Below are positions 1 to 12,071 of a DNA stretch of 64,000 bases, in pieces. This DNA is from Stramonita haemastoma. Lineage: Eukaryota > Mollusca > Gastropoda > Neogastropoda > Muricidae. Within the stretch, counting starts at the first letter, position 1. Every line of letters starts with the position of its first letter. A model generated the notes under the pieces. The model worked only from the letters and a program-made list of their open reading frames with translations, did no database searches and was not told where the DNA came from. The DNA is taken from contig CM060325.1 in NCBI GenBank assembly GCA_030674155.1, positions 45,929,583-45,993,582 on the forward strand. Direction: 5' to 3'. The translations under genes were made by a program, and so were the position numbers.

Positions 1-307
1 GCACAATTTACTTCCAAACAATTGAGAGACACCACCATTGAGAAGAAAAACAACGAGGCTGCTATGGTTGTATTAATATAGTCCCAAAGGAACTGCCCAA
101 TTTAGGGGCTGTGCAACCAACCATCAACAGTAAAAGATGAAAACAAGCATCGGGTTTTGAGAGGTTTAAACCTACATTAATGACACCTTTAAATCCAACC
201 TCTAGACACACATATTTCACACCTAAGATTTTTTTGCGTTCTTTCCCATCTCCTATCTGTCCCTGATTTCAACATCTGAATCCCCTTTACCCTGCCAAAG
301 TGTATAA

Positions 308-308
<1 letters not shown>
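1..308. other. Unassigned AT-rich DNA
   Basis: I see no gene, splice-bounded exon or recognised repeat here. The sequence is unique-looking and moderately AT-rich, and it runs into an AT microsatellite. Confidence 0.5.
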
Positions 309-350
<42 letters not shown>

Positions 351-460
351 CATATATATATATATATATATATATATGTTAGTGTTGTGTGTGTGTGTTG
401 TGGTGTGTGTGTGTGTGTGGTGGTGTGTAAGTGTGTGTGTGTGTGTGTGGTGTGTGCATT
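309..460. repeat. Compound (AT)n / (GT)n microsatellite
   Basis: Two AT blocks are separated by a short spacer and followed by interrupted GT repeats with GGT/GTT variants. The Thr/His/Tyr-rich ORF across it is an artefact of the dinucleotide repeats. Confidence 0.95.
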
Positions 461-606
461 CGAATTTGCTATTTTCTAAAACTAGTAACTGTTGTTGATT
501 GATTGTGTGTGTGTTGTTGTATCGGTCGAATGCAAGCGCTTTGATTAGTTGTTGCAAGATATAGGGCTATACAAATTCCCTGTATTATCATTATTAACTT
601 GTAATC

Positions 607-905
607 AAGTCCTCCATCGGGGATGCCGGGGGCACTGTCAGTATAAGTGCCACCCCAAACTTCTGAAAATTCTGTGCTAGGAATTTCCTTTTTTTTTCCT
701 ACACCCTCTCTTCTGCTTCTGCCTCGTTTCTTTTCTTCCTGTCACCTACTTCTTGTCCACTGTATGCATTTTTTGTCCATTCTCCTACGTTTTCCCCCCC
801 AGAAAGACTTAAAAATAAACACACCTCTCCCACACCGAACTCAGCTGTGCTGGCCTGACTTGTCAAGGGCTTAATGGCAGCGCAACACATTTTCACTCAT
901 ATGAA
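607..905 (+). repeat. Dispersed repeat R1, copy 1
   Basis: The same roughly 250-300-bp sequence recurs at 54299-54590 (plus) and, inverted, at 63755-64000. Shared landmarks are a head with TTCTGTGCTAG, a pyrimidine-rich middle with CTTCCTGTCA and CTTGTC, then AGAAAGACTTAAAA and a tail with GGCGCTTAATGGCAG-like sequence. It has no coding capacity. The middle section resembles the unit of the large T-rich tracts in this window. The element class is unknown. Confidence 0.7.
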
Positions 906-957
906 GACAACCAAGGTTATAGAAGCGGCAGACTTAAAACTGACTGTTTTTTTTTAT

Positions 958-1090
958 AATTCCTCGGCTAAAGCTTCGAGGTTCACAACGGTAAGATTTT
1001 ACGTTTGCAACCGGGTTCGTTTTTTTGTGGGGTTGTTTTTTGTTTTTTGGTCCATCATGAAGGTAGCCGCATTCTGACTTCAGAGATGAA
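958..1090 (-). repeat. Truncated SINE-like fragment
   Basis: It resembles the 3' part of the element at 1373-1683. Shared features are a GCTTCGAGGTTCAC-like block, a poly-T stretch and GTAGCCGCATTC. The tRNA-like head is missing, so this is a partial copy. Confidence 0.5.
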
Positions 1091-1372
1091 AATGATTCAA
1101 GACCTAAGCACCGACAACCAATACTTTCCGTCTGTCTTTCAAGTGTGTCAGCTCGGCCCAGGTAAAGCACTAGAAAGGTGAAACTGTCAGTCAGTGCATA
1201 CAGAGGAGATTACAAGGGTGACCTGTGATAAGTGACCCCATAGACCTGTGGCCCACATGACATGTCCCAGATAAGACCAGCAAAGAGAAAAAGGGGACAG
1301 AGTACTTAGCTACTGCTGGGTCATTTCGCTTCTTCCTTATCTCTCTTCTCTTGTTGTTTTTTTGTTGTTGTT

Positions 1373-1683
1373 CCTCAGCTAGAGCTCCAAGGTTCACCAA
1401 TGGTGAGATTTTAGCGTTTGCGATCGTTTTTTTTTTTTCCCACCAGCATTAAAGGAAGTTAGCCGCATTCCGACTTTGGTGATGTATGCTGAGTATGTTG
1501 CATGTGTATGCAACCCACCGGGAATTCAGGCACTGGCGGGTCTGCACTTTTCAAACTAACCTGAAAGATCGTAAAAGTCTCCAGCCTTAATTCGCCAGAC
1601 GCGGCCGAGATTCGAACCCACGACTTCATGAGAACCCGTGGGGTTGAAGTTGAACGATCTTAACCATTCTGCTATGGAGTCCG
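1373..1683 (-). repeat. tRNA-derived SINE (family S3)
   Basis: Read on the minus strand, the element begins with a tRNA-like head. An A-box-like AGCAGAATGGTTAAG is followed about 45 bp later by a B box, GTGGGTTCGAATC. A body with GTAGCCGCATTC-type sequence and a poly-pyrimidine stretch follow. The head has no proper acceptor stem, so it is a SINE promoter and not a tRNA gene. Confidence 0.65.
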
Positions 1684-1765
1684 TTGGACTGTATATTCTA
1701 TGCATCTATTCCGAGTATCATGATCACGGCTCTCTTCTCTTTAGAGGCATATTCAGGCTATCCTA

Positions 1766-1872
1766 CTCCAATCCATTCCAATCCAATCATGTTGCTTATA
1801 GCCCCGCCGACCACATAGGCCATATCAGGGCTATCACCTCGTTACATTTTAAAACTGGTATCCTACTCTAAG
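1766..1872 (-). mobile_element. LINE 3'-end fragment with (ATTGG)n tail
   Basis: On the plus strand it starts with (TCCAA)n, then ATCATGTTGCTTATAG, a hairpin-like CCCCGCCGACC...GGCC block and TTTTAAAACT. Read on minus this is a LINE-type 3' terminus ending in a short tandem ATTGG tail. Similar pieces recur at 2516, 5244, 14718, 19508, 19600, 25865 and 30458. This copy is truncated. Confidence 0.65.
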
Positions 1873-2315
1873 GGAGAGAACCACTCTTTCCCTGCACACG
1901 AGCACTGTGCGCATGTGCATGCTTCTGTAGCCCAGTTGTGGGCGCTACAGTCCTAGGGAAGAGTTAGGAGATTGTTGGTTGCCCTAAAAAGGGTGTAGTA
2001 GTAGCGTAAGTCCACGATAATGTCCACCTTTGCACTGGTGCTTCATTTGGAGTTACTATTTCGATAGTCCGTGACAAACCTGTGAATGACGGATAATTCC
2101 TTACAGTACCTGTTTTTTTGTGTGTTTTTTTAATAAACGCCTTAAAAATGTTTTATAAGCTTATAACCCAGTCATTTTAAATGTCATTCACGGGTTGTTG
2201 TCAAAAAAAGCTTGTTTCACTACATCCGTTTATGAAGGACTACAAATAACGTTATAAAGGAGATAATGTGTCCTTTCTGCCTTACAAGATTAAGCCATGC
2301 CTTACAACAGGTTTA

Positions 2316-2515
2316 CTTCCCTTGAGTAGACATCCGTCAGTCTCGGAAGACTATGGAGTTGCACTCTAGGCTGTAGAGGGCAAAGCTGGGTAAGTCAGTA
2401 TGGAGGGCAAGCTGTTAACAACCATGCAGCAGACCCCCCCCTTCCCTTCACACATTAGCAAGTGGGGAAGAAGGGGGAGGAGCAGGGGAAGGGAGGGAGA
2501 AAGAAAGAAAGATGC
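2316..2515. repeat. Possible repeat fragment ending in a purine-rich stretch
   Basis: A block starting near GACATCCGTCAGTCTCGG leads into a C7 run and a GGGGAAGAAGGGGGAGG purine stretch, right before the next LINE tail. I recognise no coding content. It looks like another dispersed element, but no second full copy occurs in the window. Confidence 0.3.
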
Positions 2516-2705
2516 TCCAATCCAATCCAATGATGTTGCTTAGAGCCTGCCGACTGCACAGGCCATATCGGGGCTGTCACCTCGTCATATTATTATTTTA
2601 AAACTCGTATTAAAAGTGTGCAACTCTGTACAGTTTAAAACGGGGTATAAAACCAACTCGACTGTCTTTGCTTGTATCGATGCTCTGGTCAAGCATAAAG
2701 AAAGA
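2516..2705 (-). mobile_element. LINE 3'-end fragment with (ATTGG)n tail
   Basis: This is a longer copy of the TCCAA-tailed element. It includes the hairpin-like GCC...GGC block, TTTTAAAACTCGTATTAAAA, a TATACAGTTTAAAACGGGG-like block and the GCTTGTATCGATGC...CTGGTCAA end. It carries no reverse transcriptase and is a 5'-truncated insertion in the same orientation as all others in the window. Confidence 0.7.
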
Positions 2706-3294
2706 TGCTCAGAGATCACCAACTGTTGTTGCATCAAGGAAATAGGGTGCTGTTAATCTGAAGATGATTGCAGTTAACAGACTGATACATGCTGGGCACC
2801 ACTCCTTTCAAGCACACAGAGATGGAAAACACTGGAATAGCAATAATACACAAACTGTGTTTAGTTTTCTCTCTTTTGAAATCAATGCCAGCAAATTTTC
2901 GCTTCTTTCTTGAAGTGACATCCTGCTGAATGAGTATGTGCTATGCGTTTGAAAGTTCTTAGAATTTTTTTTTTAACTTTACTTTTTTGTCTACTTATTT
3001 CATTGTTAGGAGGGAGTAGTGGGTTCGAAAACTGGGCTGGGGGATAGGAATAGTTGTTAATGTTATTGTTTCGTATGTGTGATCCATGTGAGATCGATTC
3101 ATATCAAAGTGGTGTTGGTGTTATCTGCGTTGTGTTATGCTGGGTATTGCCTAGCAAGATTGGAGCTGCCTTGCTCTAAGACAACGGTCTGTCTCTGCTC
3201 TGGAGGGATTCGGGGGGGGGGGGGGGGGGGGGATCGGGCTGGTGGTTGTGATACTATTTTTTTCTTCTACTTCCTTTTTTTTCTTTCTTTATTT

Positions 3295-3682
3295 TATACC
3301 ACTTAAAGTCACAGCAGATTTCTCTGCGTTGAAATCCGAGCTCCTCTCCTCAGGGAGAGCGCATCGCCAAAAGTGCAGCGCCATTCTTTTTTTTTTCCTG
3401 TCTGGAACTATGTTTCTCTATCAGAGTGACTTTTTTCTCCATAATTTTGCCATAGAAAACGCTCTTGTTGATGTGAGTTCTTTTACGTGCGCTAAATAAT
3501 TATGTGTAACACACGGGACCTCAGTTTATGGTCTCATCCGAAAGATTAGCACCCAGACTACCACCCATGGTCTAATGGATGGGGGGAAAAGTTTCGGGCC
3601 TAAAGGGGATTGGAACCACTGACCCCATCGACCAGGACTTTTCGATTTCTAGACAGGCGTGTTACCTGTAGACCACCGATCC
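3295..3682 (-). repeat. SINE (family S2), near full length
   Basis: Read on minus, it ends with the shared 3' module, marked on plus by GTCACAGCAGATTTCTCTG and GGGAGAGCGCATCGCC. The left part has a degenerate head with GGTCTACAGGTAACACGCC. Related modules occur at 42262-42640 (+), 49990-50424 (-), 57905-58250 (+) and 58786-58866 (+). A run of 21 G at 3212-3232 lies just upstream. Confidence 0.65.
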
Positions 3683-3689
3683 ACTTTTC

Positions 3690-4215
3690 TGGTTTGTCTC
3701 AATCCATTCTGTGTGTTTGACTTGTCCTTATTCCGGCTCTTAATTCGGCTTCTTTGTCTTCCATTCTTTTTGTTTCTTGTAGTCGTTTTTGTTTCTTCTT
3801 CTTGTTTCTTTACCACTGTTCTTCTGCGTGCCCTGTTTCTTTTCCTTGCTTTTCTTCTGCTTCTCTTTTTTGGACTCTTGTGCGGTTTGTTATTTTATTG
3901 GTGTGTTTGGTTTTAGGTGTTTTTGTTTTGGTTTCTGCTCTTCCACTTTTTCTTTCTCTAGTTTCGTTTTGTTTGTCGTTTCTCTTCTTCATGTCTTTTA
4001 TTCTCTCCCTTCCTTTTCTTGTTGGTTTGCTTTACACCCGTTCTCTCTTTTTTTTCTTTCGCTTGTTTCTTTTCCGTTTCTTAGCAATTCTATTTCTTGT
4101 AGGCTTTGCTCTGCTGAGTCTTCCCCTTTCCGTGTCCTTTGAGCTTTTGTCTTTCACCTCTTCCCTACGCTTTTTCTCTTTTCATGGGCTTTCTTGTGTG
4201 TTCTCAAAATATTGA
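3690..4215 (+). repeat. A-depleted T/C-rich tract, block 1
   Basis: The plus strand is dominated by T with C and scattered G, and A is rare. It carries recurring words such as CTTCTGC, GTTTCTT and TTTTTCTT. It looks like a degenerate minisatellite. Open frames on plus persist because all three stop codons need A; they are Phe/Leu/Ser-rich artefacts. Confidence 0.75.
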
Positions 4216-4479
4216 AAGAGTTTTAAGAAACAGAACGCGAAGAATTTTGTTTTCAATATTTTTGATATTTTTTTCTGTCTAAAATACTCCACACATTCCA
4301 AGCATATGCATGCTAATACCACGGGTGAATGTTATAATCGTTGTGCTTGAAGTGTTTTCAGGTGCATTCTTGGACAGGATTGAGAACGAAATTAATGTGA
4401 GGGGTGAGGGTGGGGGTGGGGGTAGTGAGTGTGTGAGATTGTAATGGGTCCGGTGGCCTTCTACAATAAAATTGTTCAG

Positions 4480-5243
4480 AGTTCCGAGTTCTCTGTCCGG
4501 TTATCTGCTTGTTTTCCTGCAGCTGTTCTTTTTCTTCAATTTATTGGGTTTTTGGGGTTTTTTAAAAATTCTTTTCTACTTCTCTGTTTTCTCGCTTCTA
4601 TTATTTCTTTTGCTTCCTGTTTTTTGTTGTTGTTTTTTTTTTCTTCGTGTTCTGTTTCTTAAACTCTTTTCATTCAATTTTTCACCTAGTGTTTCTCTTT
4701 TTTCGTTTGCTTTTGTTTAGTTCTGTTTTACTATGGGACATAATTGTAAAAAAAAAAAAAGGTTTTTATTGTGCCTAGTTCTTTATCCATTAAATAGTCA
4801 ATCGATCTTTTTTTTCCTTTTTCTGCCTCCTCCTGATCTTCATCTTCTCTTTTATTTCTTTTCATTCTTATTTGATTTTTTCTCCTTTTTGTCATTCCTC
4901 GGTTTTTTTTTTTTGCTGTATTTTATTTTTTATTTCTGGCCTTGTCTGTTCAGTTTCTGTGGCTGTTCTTGCTCCTGCTCTTCTCCTTTTTGTGCTCAGT
5001 TCTTGTTTATTGTTTTACATCTTAAATTCCCTGCATTTTCTCCACTTCTAGTATTTCTTCAATTAGATCTTCTTATCTCTTTCCACAAATCATTTTTTAG
5101 GTGGGGCACTTCATATTTCTGCTTATTTTGTGTTCTTGCTCTTCTGCTTATCTGTGTTTTTGTTTTCTCTCTTTCCGCTTTTTCCTTTCTTTCCACTTTT
5201 CTTATGCTTTATCCATTTCGGTTTATTCACTATTTTTTAGGTT
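4480..5243 (+). repeat. A-depleted T/C-rich tract, block 2
   Basis: It has the same composition and vocabulary as block 1, including CTTGCTCCTGCTCTTCT and TTTTTCTTCTGT-like words. It stops abruptly at the TCCAA LINE end at 5244, which inserted into or beside the tract. Confidence 0.75.
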
Positions 5244-5435
5244 CCAATCCAATCCAATCATGTTGCTTAGAACCCCGCCAACCGCACAGGCCTTATCAGG
5301 GCTGTCACCTGGTCATATTTTAAAACTCATAGTAAAAGTGTGCGACTATATACAGTTTAAAACGGGGTATAAAACCAACCTGACTGTCCTTGCTTGTATC
5401 GATGCCTTGGTCAACCATAAGGGTCAGACTCGCAG
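5244..5435 (-). mobile_element. LINE 3'-end fragment with (ATTGG)n tail
   Basis: This is a close relative of the 2516 and 14718 copies, with all landmark blocks present from TCCAATCCAATCATG to GGTCAACCATAAGGGTCAG. It sits directly after T-rich tract sequence and has no coding content. Confidence 0.75.
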
Positions 5436-5439
5436 TTTT

Positions 5440-5895
5440 CTAGGTTTCTTCCCTTCCACCTACTACTGATAACAATGTAACATGTCTATTGTATAAAAGT
5501 GATAAAAAAGGACGAAGTTCATATTTTGCTCTACTGTCTGACCTTTACCGATATCAGGCAAAGATTATAATCCTTCTAAGTGTTATTGGAAGCCATGTTT
5601 ATTTCGAGCAGTCTTGCTTATGTCAAATCAAAACGAACGTTGACTCAAGAAGTTATGCATATACCTGAATCAAGTTTCCAGATGTTCAGAAAGCGTTAGG
5701 AATGACGAACACTGGTAACAACTGTAGTTTCTTTAGAGTAGAATATGAACTGATGCACATAAAAATCTGTTTATGTCAAATTTGTGACAATTGTATTATT
5801 TTATCTGAAGTTATGTGATGTTTGTATGTACCCTCCAACAGAAAGAGCTATGGCCTGTACTGAATAAACTCCGTTTTGGTTTTATTTAATTTCTG
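5440..5895 (+). mobile_element. Possible LINE 3' UTR with polyadenylation signal
   Basis: This is AT-balanced unique-looking DNA between two T-rich blocks. It ends in a block with CTATGGCCTGTACTG and AATAAA at 5863-5868, in the style of a LINE 3' UTR. No RT reading frame remains. The classification is inferred from the terminal architecture only. Confidence 0.4.
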
Positions 5896-6355
5896 TCCCC
5901 TCCAGATTTCGTCTTTCTCTTTGTTTTGTTGCCGTTTTTTTCTTAATCTGTTGCTTTTGCTTCTACTTTTCTGGGCTTCTAATGTGTTTGCTTTTTCTTC
6001 TACTTTTCTGGGCTTCTAATGTTGTTCCTTTTCTTCTACTTTTCTGGGCTTCTAATGTTGTTGCTTTTTCTTCTACTTTTCTGGGCTTCTAACGTTTCTT
6101 CTGCTTCATGTCCTTTCCCTTTTTTTGCTTTGTATTCGGACTCCTTAGCATGCACTTTTTCCTGCTCTTTTTATTTTTTGTCTCCTGTTTTCGGGGGTGT
6201 TTTTGTCATTCAGTTTTGCTTTGGTTTTTGTTTTTGTTTTGTGGTTGAGTTTTTTCATTGAGTTGCTCTGCTGCTTTTCTTTCCTTTGTCTGTCCTTTTT
6301 GGGGGTCTTTTTTCCATTCTGTTTCTTTTCCTTTTCTTGTTTCTGTAGTACCAGA
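5895..6355 (+). repeat. A-depleted T/C-rich tract, block 3
   Basis: The T/C/G-rich, A-poor sequence resumes after the 5440-5895 insertion. It contains the regular 36-37-bp array described separately. Confidence 0.75.
5950..6095 (+). repeat. 36-37-bp tandem repeat, 4 copies
   Basis: The words CTTCTACTTTTCTGGGCTTC and TAATGTTG recur. The GGG of CTGGGC falls at 5973, 6010, 6046 and 6083, giving periods of 37, 36 and 37 bp. Copies are nearly identical, so this array is much younger than the degenerate tract around it. Confidence 0.9.
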
Positions 6356-6589
6356 GTGCAGATATTTGATCTGCCGCGTCTTGGTACAACTTCTCGGGGA
6401 CTACAGCATGGTCAGACAGTGGAAATGTGGCCTCTAAAAAGAGGCTGTTTAAATACATTTTACAGCTATGGGCAAAATGCAATGCAAAGGAGGATTCAAC
6501 CACCCCCCAATGATACAGAAAATTAAACAATTCGCAGGTGCAGATCTAAAATTTAGATCCACGACTCTGCCATTGGCAGTTCACATCGC

Positions 6590-7135
6590 ATGGGAAGTAA
6601 TCTAATTACCGCCCCGTCACACTGTTTTTCCCTTTATTTGTCCTTTGATTTTTTTGTTTTCTTTTTCTTCTGGTTCCTCTGGGGTTTTTTATTCGTTTTT
6701 TCGGCTTCTTGGTTTTTGTCTCTTGTGCATTCTCTTTCTTTGACCTTTTATTGCTCCTGTCCTTCTGCTGCTTTTTTCTACATATTTTCATATATTTGTT
6801 GGGATTTGCTTCTTCATCTTTTTTCTATCTTTTTGCGATTTTGTTGTGGTTTTTCCACTATTTTCTAGACTTCTTCTGCCAGTTCCGTTGTTTATTCTGT
6901 TTGGTTTTTCTTGTTGTGTTGTACGTTTTTTTGTTTCTTGCTCCTCTGTATCTCTGACATTAAAAAAAAATTCTTTTAAATACCTCATTTTGTTGCGCTG
7001 TTCTTAAACCTTTTTCTTTTTCTCCTTCTAAGTTATTTTTGCTTCATTTCAGTCATTCTCCCCACCTTTCTGTCATCTCTCTTGCTCATTTGCTTCCTTT
7101 CCACTCCACTCTCCTGCCTTTTTCTTCTTTCAAAG
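6590..7135 (+). repeat. A-depleted T/C-rich tract, block 4
   Basis: It has the same composition class as the other blocks, with an A8-run interruption near 6962. Between 6355 and 6590 is a short non-tract insert with no recognised gene. Confidence 0.7.
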
Positions 7136-7589
7136 AATATTATTCCGTTTTCATTACAGGCCATTTTTCCTGTGTTCTTTTATTCTGGTGACCAGGTAGT
7201 CATACTGGAAACAATGGGATGGGCAGGATGTCCAGTCTGCAGTGTTCTTTGCCCATGTGGCACTTCTCATGTATATTCTTGTAGTTTGAAATGTTTGTTA
7301 TCTTTTTAATGTTTTTTTTTCTTTTTGTACTCTGGGGTTGATAAATTAAGCGGAATGGCTGGCGTCCTCAGCAGAGCCTGTTTTATTGGCCTTTAGGAAT
7401 GAAACGATTTAGGTATTGTATCATTTGAATGTGTTTGGGTTTTTTTCAGATGGACAGTGTTAGATATTCAAAGGTATTTGGAGTTGTTGGTTTCGAACTT
7501 GAGGTGAAAAGCTGTTGGTGCCACTGAAACTGAATGTGGTGACAGACCTGATAAGTGATATGGCTTTCGTGGTCAGCAGGGCCGTAAAC
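7136..7589. other. Non-tract insert, unassigned
   Basis: Normal-composition DNA interrupts the T-rich tract. The block TCTGGTGACCAGGTAGT...GGATGGGCA resembles sequence at 29061-29110, so at least part of it is a dispersed repeat, probably LINE-derived. No coding exon is visible. Confidence 0.4.
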
Positions 7590-10500
7590 AGTGATAAATA
7601 GGGTATGGTATGACATGGTAGTTTCGCTTATCATTTTTTTGTTTCTTTGGCTCTTTGTGTTCTTCATTTGCTTCTTCTTTATCTGCTTTTCTTGTTACTG
7701 GCTCTTCCCTCCTTCTGGCTTTCTTCTTCTTCCTCCTCTATTTTCTCTTCATTTTCTTGTTCTTTTTTCTCGAATTTTGTTTTTTTATTATTTTTTTTTT
7801 TTGTACATTTTTTGTGGGTCCTCAGTTCTTTTTCTCTTTTTTCTCTTCTTTGTTTGCCTCTTGTGCGTTCTGTTTCTTTGTGCTTTTCTCGCTTCTGCCA
7901 ACTTCTCCCCCCCCCCCCCCCCCCCCCCCCCCCTTGTTCCTTGTGTTTGTTGTGTTTTTCCTCTTCTTCTCTGTTGGTTTTGGGGGGTTGTTTTTCCCAC
8001 TGCATTTCTACTTTTCGGGTCTTTTTCTGTTGGGCTTTTTTTTTGGGAGGGGGGGGGGGGGGGGACTTGTCTATTCTGCTTCTTTGGCTTTTCAAGTACT
8101 TGCTCTGCCACATTTACTGGTAATTTTATACTTTGATTTTTTTTTTCAGTTTGTTTTGTGTTTCTTACGCCTTTAGTTTTTGTTTCTCTGACTCTCGTAT
8201 GTTTTATTTTTATCTTTTTCCAGCAGTTGTTCTTTTCTTTCAATTTGCTGAAAGAATTGCTCAATTTGTTGTGTTTCCTTTGGGTTTTTTCCTTTGGGAA
8301 CAAGGTTCCTACTCTTCCATTTCTTCGTCCTCCATTTCTTATGCTTATTTTTCTCCTATTTTTCTCTTACTTTGTTGTCGGCTGTTTCCCACTTATTCTC
8401 TGTTTATTTTTCCTTGGGTTTTTTTTTGGCTTTCTTTTTTGTACTCCAGTTCATTCTGTTTCTTTCTCTTTTTCTTCTTTCTGTTCTTCTGCTTCTTTAT
8501 TCTCCCGTTTAAAAAAAAAAAGTTTCTATTTCCTCTACATCTTTCTTTCTGATTCTGCTTGTTGTTTTTCTCCGGCTTCTTTTTGCGTTTGCTCTGTTTC
8601 TTCTCCATATTGGGGGGGGGGGGGGGGGGGGGGGGTTCTTGTTGTTGTTGTTGTTGTTGTTTTTGGGGGGGTTCTCTCATGTCCGTTCTGTGTTTTGGGG
8701 TTTTTTTTTGCTTGTTTCTTTGCTTGGTTTGGATTTTCATGTTCCTGCTTTTCCACTTTATCAGTTTTGTCCGTTTTTTTTGTTTTTTTAATTTTTTATA
8801 GCTTTTTTCTTGTTTATTGTTTTGTTGATTTTTGTTGCGTTGTTCGTTTAGCTCTTTTTTTCTTTTTTCTTTTTTTTTTGAAGGGGGGGGGGTGCTTTTT
8901 ACCGGGTTCCTTTTTCTTATTCCTGCTCTTGTACTTTTTCTTCTGTTGGTAAATTGTGTTTTGTGTCTTGATATTCTTCTCATCTCTTTCTGTTCTTTCT
9001 GATTGGTTTTTACGCTTCATTTCTGCTTGCTGCCTCTTTTTTCCTCTCTTTTTAGTGGCTTATTCTTTTTTTGTTTCCTTGGGTTGTTTTGGTTCTATTT
9101 TTGTTTGTTGCTGCTTCTTTCTTCGTCTCTTCTACATTCTGTTTCTTTGGGTGTTTTTTTCTTGTTCCTGCTCATCCATTCTCTCTTTCTTCTATCTTTT
9201 CTGTTTGTTGTTTTTTTAGTATTTGCCTTCTTCTCCTCTCTTTCTACTTTTCTCCCTTTTTAAAAAAAAAATCTTTTTTCCTGTTTTCATTTCTTGCACT
9301 TTTTCTTTTGATTTTTGTTTTCTGTTCCTTTCGGTTTTTTTTCTTGTTGCTACTTATGCATTTCTTTGTTGGCTGTTTGTTTTATTTTCTATCTTTTCTG
9401 GTATCCTTTTTAAATCTTTTGCGTTGTGATGTGTTTGTTTCGTTTTTCACTTTTCTGCTTTCTGTTTCTTCTCCTTCTAGTTTTCGGACTATTCGGTTTT
9501 GTGTTATGTCTGTTCTGTTTCGTTGGCTTTTTTGTGTTCTTGGTTCTACTACTTCTTTATCCTCCTCTCTTTGTTTTTTTCATCTTCTATCATTTAGCTC
9601 TTCAACTTCTTTTTCCTTCTTCGTTTTCTTCTTGTTTTTTCTTTTCTTGTACTTCTGTCGTTTGATTCATGTCCATTTCGTTTGATTTATTTACATTTTC
9701 CCTTCTTCCTTTTTTCTGCTTCTTCTTTTAGTTTGTCTTGTATATTCTATATCTGTGGCGTTTTCTTGTCCCTACTCTTCCACTAATTCTCTGTTTGTTG
9801 TGTTCTGTTTTTTTCATCTCCCGCACACTCCCTACATCTTCTTGGGAGTTTTTTTTTCTATTTTGATTCTGATTCCATCTCTTTTTTTCCTTTTCCTTTT
9901 TTTCGAAAAGTTATTTTGGGGCTTTTGTAAATTTTGCCTCTTTTGACCAGTTTTATTTATTCTTGATCTGCCGCTTTTCGTGGTTTTTTTTCCATTCTGT
10001 CCGGGTTTTTTTTTTTTTTTGCTTTCTTATTTCTTTTTTCTCTCCACTCTAATTTTCTTTTCAAGAAGTTCTTTTTTTTTCTTTTGTTGTGCTTTCTTTT
10101 TTACCTGTTTATTTTTCTTGACCTTGTGATTTTTCCACTTGTACCTTTATTTTTTTTTCTTGTTGTTCATTAGTATTTTATGTTTCTTGTCCTGTTTCTT
10201 TAGGTTTTTCGTTTACTTTTATTGTTGCTGTGTTGTTGTTGTTGTTATTCACTTCTTTCTTACGTTTCTTGTCTGTTTCTTTGGGCTTTTCTTGTTCCTG
10301 CTATTCTGCTTCTTCGTCTTCCCTTTTTGCAGTCTCATTTTCTTCGTTGGGTTTAATGTTTCTTTCTTTTCGTTGTATTTCCTTTTGTTTCTTGTAACTC
10401 TACTTGCTTTCACTTTTCTGCTTCTTTATTCTTCATTTCTTTTTTTCCTTCTTCATCTACTTCTTTTTTCTCCACTTGTGCTTGTCGATTTTTGTTCTGC

Positions 10501-11135
10501 TTGCTGGATTTCTTCTCCCTTGTCTTTTTGTTTGTTTGTTTGTCGATCTTTTTTCTCTTGTCTGTTCTGAATTTAGCCTTTTCTTGTTCCTGCACTTCCG
10601 GATTCCTTTTTGGTTTGTTTCTGTTCTTTTTCGTCTTCTAATATCTCTTTCTTGCTTTTTCTTGTTGGTTGTTTTCTGCTCCGTTTCCTTTGAAACCTTG
10701 TTTGTGCTTGTTCTTTTGGATTTAGTTCTGCGTCTTAAGGGTTTATTTTCCCTTGTTTTTGCGTATCTGTTTCTTTATCCTTCACGTCTTTCTTTTTCTT
10801 CCTTTATTTTTTATATTTTTGTTTTTTTCTGCTTTTTTCTCCTTTGCCTGCTTTTTTTCCTTTTTTATCTGTAGTTTTTTCAATCTCATTTTTTTCATAC
10901 TTTTGTGTTTTTGTTCTATTTCTTCTTCACATTAGTGCGTATTCCCTTATCCTCGAAATCGGAATAAAAATAATAAAATAAGATTGTTAAATCTATCTGT
11001 TTTTCCCTTTATTTTGCCTTCTCTCATTTTATTTTTTCCGTTTTTATTATTTGTTTCTTTCTTTACTTTTCTTCTTGGTCTTATCTTTTCCTGCTCCTTA
11101 GTGTTTGCGCTTTCCCGTTTTCCATTGGCTCCTCT

Positions 11136-11173
<38 letters not shown>

Positions 11174-11439
11174 GATATCATTATTATTTTATTTTCCTCT
11201 CCTTCCTGTTTTTTCCTGCTTCTTCTTTTTAGCCTATTGTCTGTTTTGTTTTTCCCTTCTGTCAATTTTCTTTGTTTCTGCTTTTCTCGGTTCGCTTTTC
11301 CCTCTGATTTTTCCTCAGTATTCTTATATTTACTTTGTTTCTCCTTCCTCTGTATCTCTTGCGGGGTTTTTCTTTGTTTGGTTTACCCTTTTTCCTACAG
11401 TGCTTTTTCTTCGTTTTCTTGTTGCGCTTTTTTCCCTTC

Positions 11440-11660
11440 TACTTTTGTACTTTCGCTTCTTTTTGCTTCCTGTTGTTTTTTCCTTTCTTTTGTTTCTTTT
11501 CTGGGTTTTTTTTCTTCTATTTGTCTATTTTCGCTTCTTTTTACTTCCTGTTCGTTCTTTCCTCTCCTGTTTCTTTTTCTTCTATTTGTCTATTTTCGCT
11601 TCTTTTTGCTTCCTGTTGTTTTTTCCTTTCTTTTGTTTCTTCTCCTGTTTCTTTCTTTTT
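11440..11660 (+). repeat. 65-78-bp tandem repeat inside the T-rich tract
   Basis: CGCTTCTTTTTGCTTCC-type blocks start at 11454, 11532 and 11597, each followed by TGTTGTTTTTTCCTTTC and TTCTATTTGTCTATTTT. The three copies are similar enough to show recent local expansion within the older tract. Confidence 0.8.
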
Positions 11661-12071
11661 TGGGGGGTGGGGGGTTGTTGCTGCTGCTCTTCAGTTTCTT
11701 GTTTTTGTTTGGTTTACAGTTTTGGTTTGTGTTGATTGATTTTTTTTTTTTTTTTTTTTTTGCAGCTGCCTCTGCCTTTTTCTCTTCTGTTTTTGCTTTT
11801 TCTTCTCTTTCTTCCAATTATTTCTTTTCTTGCCTTTCTCCTTGCGGTAATTTTTTCTTGTCTGTTTTGTCAGGGGTTAAAAAAACCCCAAAAAAACCTT
11901 TATACTATTTTAAAATGTGCTCTTTATATGTCTTTGTTTTAATCTGGATTTATTTTTTCATCAGTTGTGCTCATTATTTTTTTGCTGCACTTTTCTTTAT
12001 CTGGTGTTTCTTCACTTTCTGTTGATTTCTGCTTTTAAAGTTTGTTTCTTTGTTGTTGTTTGTTTGTTTGT

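Noticed and set aside
7679..8983. Lys/Glu/Gln-rich minus-strand ORFs opposite the T-rich tract
   Set aside because: They look like coiled-coil proteins but are the translation of a purine-rich strand. Units shift frame at homopolymers and no frame is conserved across units.
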